Part shown: one piece after another, positions 46,746-57,295 of the stretch
Position numbering within the stretch: the first letter of the stretch is position 1
Layout of the letters: each line of letters opens with the position of its first letter
Source: Diplolepis rosae
Taxonomy: Eukaryota > Arthropoda > Insecta > Hymenoptera > Diplolepididae
NCBI GenBank assembly: GCA_030998225.1
Contig: JAPYXD010000704.1
Span: forward strand, 14,508,001-14,572,000
Length of the DNA stretch: 64,000 nt
Direction of reading: 5' to 3'
Program-made: the position numbers and the translations under genes
The notes under the pieces: model-generated
The model's input: the letters and a program-made list of their open reading frames with translations, nothing else
Database searches by the model: none
Told to the model about the DNA's origin: nothing

Positions 46746-48650
46746 GATATTCCTGAAACTTTATTTCTTATGTTGAAATTTCAATAAATGTTTCATAATA
46801 TAAATAATAATTTATTCTAATTTATATTTCTAATTAACCTTTATATTTTTAGACATTTTAATGGGTATCTGTTGATGATAAGGAGTTTATCATGATTCTG
46901 TTAATGAAACTGTGTAATGTAGATTTTCATTTTATTTTAAAATAGATGGAAAGAAACAGTAAAATAAAAATCTAAGTTTTTGCAAAGTTTCATTTATAGA
47001 ACGAAGGATATAATATAATAGAATAGAAGAGCAAAACAGGTTTATAGAAGCTGGTTATTTTTAATTGAAATGTAGGTCAAGTTGAAACAGAAGTAAGAAT
47101 TATCATTAGACTGAAAGATGCAACTGTCGAGTTCTACAAGAACAGTTGCGTTTGATAATTTTACGAGATTCACGCAAATCTTTCTATTCTTGTGAAACTC
47201 GACAAATTTTTCACCATGCTTTCTAAAAAGATTCAACGAGTTCGAGCTGCCGATAGTTGTTTTTGCTGTTTGGGAGGATAGTGAGACAATGCGGTATTTT
47301 TCAAGAGATCTCAACATCGGATATTGAGTTTACAATATAGATAGAATTTAATTAAAATTATCATAGTCTGAAAAATAACCATGACCTAAACTCGAAGATT
47401 ATTGAAATTACTCTTTTCCTTCACAATTCACAGGTTTATAAGAGTCAAGCTATTGTATAGAATAGTAAGAAAAGAGAAAGGCAATGATTTATCTACACCT
47501 GAAGGTGTCTACAAGGTGTTCAATGTAATTCGAAATTCGCAATTAAAAGTACAAAAACTATGCAGTTTTGTGATCAACTTCAAAACATATATAAAATCAA
47601 AATAGAAATCAACCGGTTAAAATAAATATATAAAGTATTTGAATTTTAATAAAATCAATCGTATTAACAGAGATAAAAATCTCTTTATGTAATAAATTCA
47701 GAATCTAGATAGTCTAGGAAAATAATTAATTACAATTTGTGTTGTATTCATCCTTGAATGATTTCATTGAAGGGAGAATAATTATAAATGTATGAAGAAA
47801 AGAAATTTCTTTAAGAAAATATTATTGACATATTTATGATTTGAGACTAATGTTTAGTCAAGTATCTTAAAATTTATTCAGCTTTCCTATTTATAATTAA
47901 GTATAATATATTATCGCTTGCTAATAACTAATTCGTGTTAAGTATCAATTTGTCACGGCTGTTGTTTTAATTAACTTTATTTTTGCTCTGTTCCTGCCCT
48001 GAGAATGGAAAAGAAATCTTTGAATGACGCATTGGGTTAACTTTTTTTTCTACTCTATTTCTGAACTCTAAAATCAATATTCTCGATTTTATACCAGAGA
48101 ATTGCATGTATCAGTTTAAATTAATAAACACAAAAAGACACAAATAACAGAAAATCCAATTATAAGAGTCAGCATTTTAAGGAAATCATAAAGCTGAAAT
48201 GATTGAAGTAACTGAAACAGAAATGTGCTTATTTATGAAAAGTTAAAGTTATTAAATGATCTTTCTCTTTTTTCGAGATTCATTTTATACATCACTTTCT
48301 CTTGATATAGTTATTTACAAAAACTTATATTCATGAAAAAGATTCATAATTTGCTAATATTTCGGAGCAACATAAGTTTTTTGAAAAAAAATCAGGATTT
48401 TGAGTAGAAATTTAGAAAAAAGAATTTTTAACGTTACAGTGATAAGTCTTGAATAGTGTGAAATAATAACAAAATCAATAATAGGTAGTTTTTACAAGTC
48501 AAGATAGAGCCATATATTCCAAAGATATGAAATATCAAATCGACTTGGTATCAAAGTGAAATCACACATTCCCAAGTGATCTGATTGTGCGGTTTGTTAA
48601 ATAAATAAAACAAACAATATTCTTCTTGACGTCAAAGGATTATAGTGACG
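46746..48650. other. AT-rich DNA, nothing recognised
   Basis: A 91-residue minus frame (47042-47317) has no motif. The rest is ordinary AT-rich sequence. Confidence 0.45.
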
Positions 48651-49120
48651 TAACTCATAAACATAATCGCGTTTGCATACTCGCAACGTCCTTCCCGCGT
48701 GTAAAACTCGAATAACAGAATTAATGAATCAACAAGATTCGCCGATAAGTCATCAACGATTATTGGATGGATTTGTACACGTGACCTATCGTAATCTGAG
48801 ATTCAAAAATGTACGCGGGAAAAATGTCGAACGTAGGAAATGTGCGCGCTGCGAGGTAAAGTTTTTAATTCGAGTTTCGCGCAAGAGGTGGTTAAATGTC
48901 GTACGTCATTGTCACGCACGCCAACGCACGTTGCACGTCCAGCTGCGCAAGAAAAGGACGAGGGAGTCAAAACAAAACCGGACGAAGACGACGTGGATTA
49001 ATCGCAATCGCAATGAAGAAGAAGCACTCAAAGAGGAAGAAGAATTTCAAACTAGTAAGTTTAACCGAATAAACTTTGCCACTCGATTTAAGAATCAAAA
49101 CAAACCGCTGTCAAAGTAGA
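48651..49120 (+). other. 148-codon basic open frame in a CpG-bearing island, doubtful gene
   Basis: 48673-49119 is open from ATG for 148 residues. The product would be very rich in Arg, Lys and Asn with an acidic EEEALKEEEE patch near residue 120, and has no domain, signal peptide or membrane segment I recognise. CpG is frequent (CACGCACGCC, GTGCGCGCTGCGAGG), unlike the flanks. GAAATGTGCGCGCTGCGAGGTAAAG includes a donor-like GAG/GTAAAG. I think an untranslated exon or promoter region is more likely than a protein, but a lineage-specific gene is not excluded. Confidence 0.25.
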
Positions 49121-49544
49121 CACATGGCTTGAAATTTAAATGCCCGACCCAGTGACGTTTCTAATCTCCACTGAATCCAAGATTCTCTCTGATAAAAAAC
49201 TTCTCGTCTAATTGAATCAATAAATTGCCAGATAAATTGATTAAATAGATTCTAGTCAGTATAATTACTTAGAAAGTTTGAATGATAAATGATGTATATA
49301 GATTTTGTCAAGCGTACCTTACCATTACCTGACCCACAAATAAAGCACACACTTGTAAAATTCCACACACTTAGAAATAGTCAAGGCTGTCAAGGTTCAT
49401 GGAAAAAAAAGCACAACTGGCAGAAGACACGTCAAGCAAGAATGTTTGTTAGGATTCGACGAGTAGATATTTACGCGGGCAAAAAAGCACTCACGAACTG
49501 ACACTCTGTCAAGGATAGTTGACAATCGTAGCATGAATCATTCG
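49121..49544. other. Spacer with weak minus-strand donor
   Basis: GGGTCAG then GTAATGG on the minus strand (about 49330) could end a leftward exon starting in the adjacent island. No other feature. Confidence 0.3.
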
Positions 49545-49960
49545 TTACAATACTGTTTGGCAGCTGTCACTCACCGTTTGCTTGTGAAAAGAGCGCGGTA
49601 CGAAGTGTGTTGCGTAGCGGAAAAGAGACACTAGGGGGCACCGTGATGGCGGTGCGTTACGTTGTGGACGGTGGCGCAAAGCGATTAAGCGATTTTGTTG
49701 TGGACCCCGATTCTTCCTTCGTCGGCTCTCTCTTCCCGGCTTTCCACTTCTCCCGCGCCGCCTTTCGCCTCTCCCGCCGGCTGCGCTACGTGGTGAACGC
49801 GTCCCTGAACGAAAAGCTGCGATCACTCCCACCAACATCCAGAGAAACCCCTTCTACCACCCGCGCAAATAGAACTTGCCGGCAACGGCAAGCGATTTAA
49901 CCGGCACTCGCAGGCAGGGCCGTCATCATCATATGGTTCTCCAGTCACCTGTAGGGGTTT
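49545..49960. promoter_or_regulatory. CpG-rich promoter-like island
   Basis: The most GC- and CpG-rich block in the window (CGCGCCGCC, GCGCTACG, CCGGCGGGAG). 97-residue frames are open on both strands, as expected for such composition, and neither has a known domain. CTCF-like and YY1/Pho-like words lie at 49628-49652. A minus-strand acceptor-like CCCCTACAG lies at about 49951. A candidate promoter and first exon of a leftward transcript, possibly psq. Confidence 0.45.
49628..49642 (+). promoter_or_regulatory. CTCF-like site
   Basis: ACACTAGGGGGCACC matches the animal CTCF core CCASYAGRKGGC at most positions. GATGGCGG, a YY1/Pho-type word, follows 6 bases later. CTCF and Pho are chromatin-boundary and Polycomb-recruiting factors in insects. 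Binding is inferred from the words alone. Confidence 0.4.
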
Positions 49961-50113
49961 AAAAAATTATTAAAAACAGATACCAGCAGGAGGTTAATGT
50001 CACTTGATTCAAAAGATAATGTAGTAACGAGTTTTAACTGCCAATTTAGCCCGAAAATTAATATTCATGATAGTCAGTAAGAATTATTTTAGAAATAATT
50101 GATTTATTTCAAT
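49961..50113. other. AT-rich spacer
   Basis: No feature is supported. Confidence 0.5.
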
Positions 50114-50647
50114 TTAAGGAGGTTCGACCGTGGCTAGGAGAAGACCTTGGAAAACTTAATTAACTATAAGTTTAAAAACTCTTTGAGATGTTATTTAATA
50201 CATATTCTAAGAGAAAAATGTCCACTTTACCAGGGAAAAATTGAAAAATATAAAGAATGTCTTTTTTGGTAACAATTACTATTGGTCAAAGTTTAATGCC
50301 GTTTTTTCCATGTTTACTGTTTAAAAATAATTGAATTCCAAGGAATGATGACTTTTTTTTCTTCTTCAAACATTTTTAGAAAACTCTACCATTTTAGATT
50401 TTTTATTTAATCTAATTTTCTCTCATTTTTCAACTGCTAATCAGAAAAGCTGAAAAATTAAATTATTTTTATAAGCAAATAACTGCAGTTAGGAAATGAG
50501 AAAATGAGCCTTTATTTCTGAAAATCCGATCATTTTTAAAGAGTAAACTTGGAAAAAACTGCATTTAACTTTGACCTACAGTAACTCTCATTAGAAAAGA
50601 CATTTTTTATATTTTTAAATTTTTCTCCCGTAAAGCGAATATTTTTT

Positions 50648-50870
50648 CTAATAGAATGGTATGTTGTTGGAAAATTGGCTTTAGGGTCCATAAAATGATT
50701 AAGTCAAAATTAATCAAACGTTTCGGCTCTGATCGGAGCCCTCGTCACTTTTTTGTATTTTCTACATTTTAATAAATATCACTGATGAGGGCTCTGATCA
50801 GAGCCGAAACGTTTGATTAAATTTGACTTAATCATTTTATGGACCCTAAAGCCATTTTTCCAACAACATA
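50648..50870. repeat. Palindromic repeat carrying hammerhead-like motifs in both arms
   Basis: GTTGGAAAATTGGCTTTAGG at the left and CCTAAAGCCATTTTTCCAAC at the right, with GATTAAGTCAAA and TTTGACTTAATC inside them. Each arm includes the catalytic-core-like motif, so both strands could be transcribed into it. The left-arm copy is decayed (GTGACGA for CTGATGA). Confidence 0.75.
50776..50830 (+). ncRNA. Hammerhead-ribozyme-like motif, best copy
   Basis: CTGATGA at 50782-50788, one extra G, a perfect stem II GGCTCTGATCAGAGCC (50790-50805), GAAA 50806-50809, then CGTT with the expected NUH cleavage triplet GTT (50811-50813). ATCA before the core pairs with TGAT after the triplet as the start of stem I. 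ACGT at the stem III position is self-complementary, so stem III could only form between two molecules, as known for dimeric hammerheads in Penelope-like elements and satellites. The extra G before stem II departs from the standard fold and may impair activity. Confidence 0.5.
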
Positions 50871-51137
50871 CCATTCTATTGATATTAAGGGCCAATACAA
50901 GGTACAATACTTTTAATTTTTTCTAATATTTAAAAAACAGGAAATTGTGTATTGAATAACAGCACTAATATTTCTTAAAATTGTAATGCATTATGTTTTC
51001 TAAGGGCTTCCTAGCGACGCTCGAACCCTTTAGAAAAATTACCAAATCAATCATATTTATTAAAAGATAAATTATATCGAAGTTAATATCAATACTCCTT
51101 TACGTCTTTTATGATCCTAGAAAATTATAATCCCTTA

Positions 51138-51219
51138 TTTAAAGAATTTGAAAATCTTTCTGTGGAAAAAAGACGCTTTCGACTGCCAGTGACAAAAATT
51201 TCAAACTCAACTAATTAAT
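51138..51219 (-). mobile_element. tRNA-like SINE, copy 6, reduced to both ends
   Basis: 82 bp. TTAAAGAATTTGAAAATC...AGACGCTTTCGACTGC joins CAGTGACAAAAATTTC and ends AACTAATTAATT. The whole tRNA-like middle is missing. TTATAATCCCTTA stands on both sides (51125-51137, 51220-51232), a 13-bp target duplication, so the short form itself was inserted or the deletion preserved both ends exactly. Confidence 0.85.
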
Positions 51220-51232
51220 TTATAATCCCTTA

Positions 51233-51894
51233 TATTGATTATTTTAATAATAATGTGATAACAAATTTGGATTTAGATGCATTATTAATAAAAAATTGAA
51301 TTATTATTTGATTAATAAAACTATCGAATGTGATTAGTCACGTAACTGCTACGTTGGATGGACAATATTATTTGGTCTTAAGGAAGAATTGGACAAACAA
51401 TCGGAAAAAAAGTCAAGGTGAATATTTCCTTAGATTTTTCTTTTAGAATTTTCTTTAATCGGGTTTTTTAAAGTGAAAGTGTGGAGAAATTCATCTTGAA
51501 TAAAAGGAGACATGAAAAGTTTCAATCAGATAAGAATTATAGATCTTTAATGGTCGGAATCGATAGACAATTTTTAATTGTTTTTTGATGATATAATTCC
51601 ATCAATGAAAATCTATAATTGTTATCCAATTCAAACTTTTGATAACTCATTCTATTGAAGATAAAATCTTCTACACTTTGACTAAAACAATTCGTTAACA
51701 AAAAATTATGAATGAAAAAAAACTAAGGAAATAGTCGGTTCGACTTGTTTCCGACTGTCTGTCCAATTTTTCCTTGAAACGATGGGCCAAATATCCAGTT
51801 ATTTAGAGTCTTTTTTTTAAAAATCGAATAAGATAAACTATACAATAAGAATCCTTTGAAATACATTATGTATTAAATCGTTAGTGTGAAATAA
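51233..51894. other. AT-rich DNA, nothing recognised
   Basis: No feature is supported. Confidence 0.5.
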
Positions 51895-52882
51895 ATTTTT
51901 TATTTTACAAAAGATCTTTCTGAAAACTTAGAAATACAATAAAAGACAATAAAGAACGTTTGTTAACTTCTTTCTATAAAAAATTTCAGAAACGATTTAT
52001 TTATAAATAATTCAAAAATTAGAAGTAACTGACAATTACAGTTAAGGTAGTTGCCGTGCCAAAAATAAGATCTCTGCAAAAAAAAATTTTCTATGATTAG
52101 ACTTAAGATAAGACTTGAAATGATATTATTAGTCGTATCTTATAAAAGAAAAACATTATTTTTTATGAAAAAAAATTTTAAACTTACGAAAAATATGCTT
52201 TTAACAATTTTTTTTGTACTAGAATTTTCCTTTACTATCGCTTCTTACCAATTTTAAAAAAGTGATTGGATTTTCATAAATCATGGCTTATTTTTTCGGG
52301 GAAAATATTCTCTACGATTCTACTGTTTCCAATATTAGAAGTAAAGTTCTCAGTGGCTGGAATCGTTAAAAGAATTTATTATTGAGAAACAATTTTTTTC
52401 AAAAAATAAGTATATTTGAAGATTTTTTAATCAATTTCAAAATTTGGAACAGTAGAATCGTAGAGAATATTTTCCCCAAAGAATCAGCTATGATTTGTGA
52501 AGCCTCCAATCATTTTTAAAAAATTGGTGCGAATCGATAGTGAGAAAAAATTTCATTACAAAAAACATTATTAAAAGTATTATTTTTCGTAAGTTTTAAA
52601 TTTTTTACATAAAAAATAATGTGTTTACTTTGATAAGACATAACTGATAATATCATTTCAAGTCTTAAAACCATAGAAAAGTTTTTTTCACCAGAGACCT
52701 GATTTTCGCACAACTACCTTAACTTTAAAATTTGTTTAAAAATTTTCACTGATTTAAAGTTGCTAGATATTCTTTGTTGTCTTCGATTGTATTTCCTAAA
52801 TTTCCAGAAAGATATTCTGCCAACTAAAAAAGTTATCTTACAGGAATTTGGTCAGGTGGTCTGATTGATCCATGAATTCAAT
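51895..52882. mobile_element. Outer palindromic MITE split by another
   Basis: Left piece 51895-52041 (AAGAACGTTTGTTAACTTC; ATTTTACAAAAGATC) and right piece 52723-52882 (AGAAAGATATTCTGCC, GGTCAGGTGGTCTGATTGAT) belong to the 27948/41383 family and are separated by the element at 52042-52722. The left GGCC end is not found. Confidence 0.6.
52042..52722. mobile_element. Palindromic TTAA-flanked MITE, 681 bp
   Basis: TTAA at both ends. GGTAGTTGCCGTGCC at the left pairs imperfectly with GGTAGTTGTGCGAAAATCAG read from the right. The arms stay complementary to the middle: TCGCTTCTTACCAATTTTAA with TTAAAAAATTGGTGCGAATC, and ATATTCTCTACGATTCTACT with AGTAGAATCGTAGAGAATAT. It resembles 17866-18436 and 37238-37889 in layout. 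Confidence 0.85.
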
Positions 52883-54689
52883 TGCAAAAATAATATTTGT
52901 AATTGCGTATTAAATATCATGAACCAAAGTTAATGAATTCGAATAATTTAATTTCACTCAATCATCAAATAATTTTTGCCACAAATTTAAATCGCAAATA
53001 ATAAAGGAGATTATTTTATTCCATGTGGATATTTATAGCTGCAAAAAATAGTTAGTTGAACTTACTATCTTAACTTGTAAAATATGTCACTGCTACTTTA
53101 TTTGTTAGTATAACTACTTCTCTGTTTGGTTTTCCTACCCGAGTTCATGGAATAACAATGCGGATAATAATATCAACAAAAAAAGGGGTCGTGCTAACCA
53201 ATAAAGAATCAGTGGCATATTTTACACACCGAAATGATTGGATTAACTAACCATTTTCTCAGCATATTCTCTCTATATCTGAATCGGTTAAAATTTCACA
53301 GATTTAAAACCAGTGACTCACTCTTTGCAATGAAATCAGTTGTTTTCGATTGATTGGCAGTCAAAATGATTGATTGCATAGCAAAAAGTCAATTGCCAAG
53401 TTGATTTTTTAATTGTTTCAATCGTATATAATCATAGAAAAATCACTTTAGATTTTTTATTTACAATTCTTGTGTACAATGTATCACATGTTGTAGTATT
53501 ATAATTTTTCCATGAAAATATAAAGCTTTAAATCTAAAATGTGTATTCAAGTGTAACGATTGTTTATTCACGTACAATTATTATGATACATATGCTAATA
53601 TCTATGCTAAAGATCTTTTTAAAGCTATTTAAAAATGTGTTTATTACTGAAATTCTGAGTAAAAGGATTGAAAATATGAAAAAATGTATAACATATTTTT
53701 ATATTATACATTAAAATGCAGTGGAAACTAAGAATATAATTGAAACGAAAAAAAACTTTTTTCAAAAAAATGTCTATGTAAGTTTATTGAAGAAATCGGA
53801 AGTTTCAAGAAGGATCAAGTGTGACAATCAATGGAAAAGCATAATTAACTATCAATTTAATAAATTATTTATACTATTACTCAATTCATATTCTAAGAGA
53901 GAAATGTTTACTTTAAGATTAAAGAATCAAAAAGTTGACTGCAATTTTTTTGAACTTCACACTTAAAAACAATTAGAATTCAATTAATGAGAACTCAATT
54001 TTTTCATTGAAGAATTTTTTAAAGCAGGGGCATCAATGAAAAATTTCTTAATTTTTGTTTTAAACACAAGCGTTCTTTAACAAATTATTGCTATGTTATC
54101 TCAAGAAGAGATTAATAGAAGATGTGAAATATGCTCTCCTAATTTTAACAAATTGATTTTTTTTGTGTGCCTTTCTTTTTTGATGATTGAAGAAGTTTTA
54201 TGACTTATGACTTTCAAAAAGTAACAATCATTGAAAAAGATGCATTAAATTGATCTGAATGCTAACAAAAAATGAAAAACATAAATAGAGAATTTGCATG
54301 AATTCATCACTCTAAGTCAATCATTTAAATGAGTCACAAATTTCATGGTATAAAGTTTATTTCTTTGGCAAAACTATTCTTGAATAATGTAAAAAAGTCT
54401 AAAATGTGGACTATTAAGTGAAAATCAATTGCATACTCAAGTAGAATAAGATAAAAGTTAATCCACCACTCTTAATTAAATTCTAATTTGCAGAGCTTTC
54501 GTCATAAACGGGGTAAAATGGTAAAGAAATCCTATTTTGGGACATTTTCCACGATCTTTAAATTTTGTACTTTTGCTTGTCCAGCACCATCCAAATTCTA
54601 ACAATGTGCTAAACTTGTTTTTGTTTGCCTTGATCCGACTTTTTTTTGTCGAGATGTCGCAAATTGAGTTTAGATCTTCATTGGCTGGG
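52883..54689. other. AT-rich DNA with weak repeat traces
   Basis: 53270-53300 resembles one end of the 21826 MITE. 53830-53960 contains TATTCTAAGAGAGAAATGTTTACTTTA, like the 50.2 kb element, and is probably a decayed copy. No gene is supported; the 81-residue plus frame at 53721 overlaps that trace. Confidence 0.4.
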
Positions 54690-54751
54690 CCATGTCCCTG
54701 TCTTGCCTTCATCAGATGGACCATGTTCTTGTCATGCCTTTATCGACTAGA
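54690..54751. repeat. Two tandem 31-bp units
   Basis: CCATGTCCCTGTCTTGCCTT and CCATGTTCTTGTCATGCCTT begin successive units of 31 bases, followed by ATCAGATGGA and ATCGACTAGA. The overlapping 82-84-residue frames on both strands show no family. Confidence 0.7.
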
Positions 54752-55146
54752 CTTTGAACTTGACCGATGTAAAGATTTAAGCTGTCGGTAGAATTTTGTG
54801 TAAAATCTTGCCTTTTTTGCACTTTTTTTCAATTTACTACATACATCTCAGCAATATAAATTTTGATAAGCATAAACGAAAATGAGTTTGGAAGATAATT
54901 AGTTGCACTTTACGGTGATATTTTCACGAATGTTAAATGGCAGTTTTGGACTACTTTACCTTGTTTATTTCAAAAACCTGACAGATTTCGGTATCATCCT
55001 CTTTAATTATATGTTTATTATGTACTTCACTTTCAGGTTATACGTCACGAGTATAGGTAACCTATTGACTAAAGAAAAAGGGGTATACAAGTTTTTAACT
55101 AAAAAAAGCAAATATTTCAATATCCAGTTTTTGTAGACAAGGATCC
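54752..55146. other. AT-rich DNA, nothing recognised
   Basis: No feature is supported. Confidence 0.5.
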
Positions 55147-56702
55147 TTAGGGGCCGTTTAAAAATTAGGAGAGAGACAAGGGGTCGGAGAAAATCTTACG
55201 GTTCGTTACTTTCAAGAGGCAAAGTACTTAAGATGTTTTTACGTGAGTGTTTTTTAAAATTGATATACCTGTCATTTGATTAAGTTTGTCGAATCAATAA
55301 TCGCACTGTACATTTACTTAGAATATTCATTCTTATTCTTTTTTCCCTTATTAAATTTATGAAATATTTGTGATTTAGTATTTTTACTTTTGTGAACGTA
55401 ATTTATAGTATGCAAGAAAATTTTACGTAAGTTTTTTTTAGGGTGAAAGGCAAACAAAATTTTATAGGGTATTTCATATAGGAGGGAGCAGGGCGGAGAT
55501 AGCTAAAAAACATGAAATATGTTCTTACGTAATTGTTTAATTGGCCCTTACTTAGTAGTAACACCGGGAGAGAAATAATTTTCAATCGAGTGGAATATAT
55601 CCTTTTAATACCTCGGTGAAGAGAAGAAGGTTGTATAAAAAAGAAAGGATGCCCTGAAAATAGGTGGAATATTATTACTTCAAGAATATTCTTATTTACA
55701 GAATATCCTCTTATTTTTATACAACTTTTTCCCTTTTAAAAGGGTATCAAAAGAATCTCAATTGGGAATTATTTTTTTCTCGGTGCAAAAGGAAAGATAT
55801 TATAAGCGGAAAAATTTCGTTCCGCCTACCCCAGCCTTGAATTAAATCCCTATAATGTTACTTGCAACCTGCATTCAATATTCATCTTATGTTATTATTC
55901 CAGGCATTATATCAACGGACAAAATCTCTAAAATCAATGCACTCTAACTGATTTCCAAAGTTCTTTAACTTTTTTGCCTAAGGAAAACAAGATTTTACCT
56001 GCTTGTGAAGTTTCCCTCCTTTTCATTCTTACAAGCTGGTCTTTCCTCTACTTTTCATAAAGTAAATGTAAATTTCATTAATTTCATGTGTTTCCTTATA
56101 CTTTGGTTGTCCTCATTCCAACTGCAATATTAAGATTTGTTCAAATTGCTCAGCATTTCTGAAACGAAGAGTGCGAATAAAATAAATTACATAAGAAAGT
56201 AATGGGACAGAACAGTATTTACTATGACTCTTTTCAAATCTTAATTAGAGAAAAAAAATGTATTTTCAATAAAAATTTCCTAGACTATATATTTTTAAAA
56301 TGTATATTTGTCTACTTGAAACCCTATTTTCCCTGTAATTTTATAATTTTATTTTTAAAAGAACTAGGTTTGAGGCCACTCAAAAATTATGTAAGGGTAT
56401 TTTTACCCCCCCCCCCCCCCCCAAATGTAAGACTAAAATTTGCCTAAGAGGATTAGAAATGAATATTCTAACTAGATTTTCAATCTTGGTTATTCATTTG
56501 AAAAATGTTTGTACATATTTTATACGTATATAAAAATCGTATCTTGAATTAATTGATAACATTCTTTACATTTCATAATTTTAAATTCAAATTTCTTAAA
56601 TACGATCATCCCAACCTACTTCTTTCCCATAGTAGTAAATTGTAAGATTTTCCCGACCCCCTTGCCACTAAAAGTCTCAGGTAATTTTTGAACAGCCCCT
56701 AA
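55147..56702. mobile_element. 1.55 kb inverted-repeat DNA transposon remnant
   Basis: TTAGGGGCCGTTTAAAAATT at the left, AATTTTTGAACAGCCCCTAA at the right. GGGGTCGGAGAAAATCTTAC and GTAAGATTTTCCCGACCCCC lie just inside. Inner fragments of the same end type (TTACGTAATTGTTTAATTGG, near 55525; CCACTCAAAAATTATGTAAG, near 56376) suggest related elements nested within. No transposase frame is recognised. Confidence 0.7.
56406..56422. repeat. (C)17 homopolymer
   Basis: Seventeen consecutive C at the edge of an inner repeat fragment, striking in such AT-rich DNA. It probably derives from the C-rich end segment of the surrounding element. Confidence 0.95.
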
Positions 56703-57198
56703 AGAGATTTTTGAAAGAGAGGAGATACGTCAGAAGAACGTAATCTATCAAAACTCTGCACTGCTATCATAATTAGTAATAACATTTACCGTGGCTTAAA
56801 ATTGTATGCATTTTTTCCAAGTATACCATTCAAAAGTTATTGCATTTCAATCAGTCAAGGCTCTTTTTGTAACCTATCTAGAAATAATTAATCAGATCCA
56901 TTTAGAAACAATTAAGAATTTTGAATCTTTGTCAGCCGGAATATGATTTTTTAATCGTTTTCAATTGCTTTTAAAGGGGAGAGACCAATGAAATTTCAAG
57001 TGGTTGAAAAATGAATAACACAATGCTAACAATTTTATTCTAGCATTCTTTTCTGTAATAAATCTATAATATCGTATAACTATAACATAAATAAATAAAA
57101 AACAACTAAATCCAATTATTATATTTGTCAATGTTTAAATTTGAAGTTTGGAAGTTAAACTAGCTTCCTCTTTAGAATTAAAAATATTTTAATCTAAA
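56703..57198. other. AT-rich DNA, nothing recognised
   Basis: No feature is supported. Confidence 0.5.
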
Positions 57199-57282
57199 TT
57201 TTAAAGAATTTGAAATCTTTCTGTGGAAAAAAGACGCTTTCGACTGCGAAAAATTTCGAACTCAGCTAACTAATTTGAAATC
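57199..57282 (-). mobile_element. tRNA-like SINE, copy 7, reduced to both ends
   Basis: 84 bp. GACGCTTTCGACTGC joins GAAAAATTTCGAACTCAG directly, a different junction from copy 6. ATTTTAATCTAAA (13 bp) flanks both sides (57186-57198, 57283-57295). Confidence 0.85.
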
Positions 57283-57295
57283 ATTTTAATCTAAA

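Larger units (their letters stand above)
50114..51033. mobile_element. Palindromic TTAA element, ~0.9 kb
   Basis: The ends AAGGAGGTTCGACCGTGGCT and CTAGCGACGCTCGAACCCTT are inverted. Family inner words (TTGACCTACAGTAA, GTAAAGCGAATATTTTT, AAGGAATGATGACT) match 39335-40533. The hammerhead-bearing palindrome at 50648-50870 sits in its right half. TTAA is intact at the left and decayed (TTTA) at the right. Confidence 0.8.

Noticed and set aside
49545..49900. Protein-coding exon with 97-residue frames on both strands
   Set aside because: GC-rich CpG island gives open frames by chance; no domain on either strand. Kept as promoter-like.
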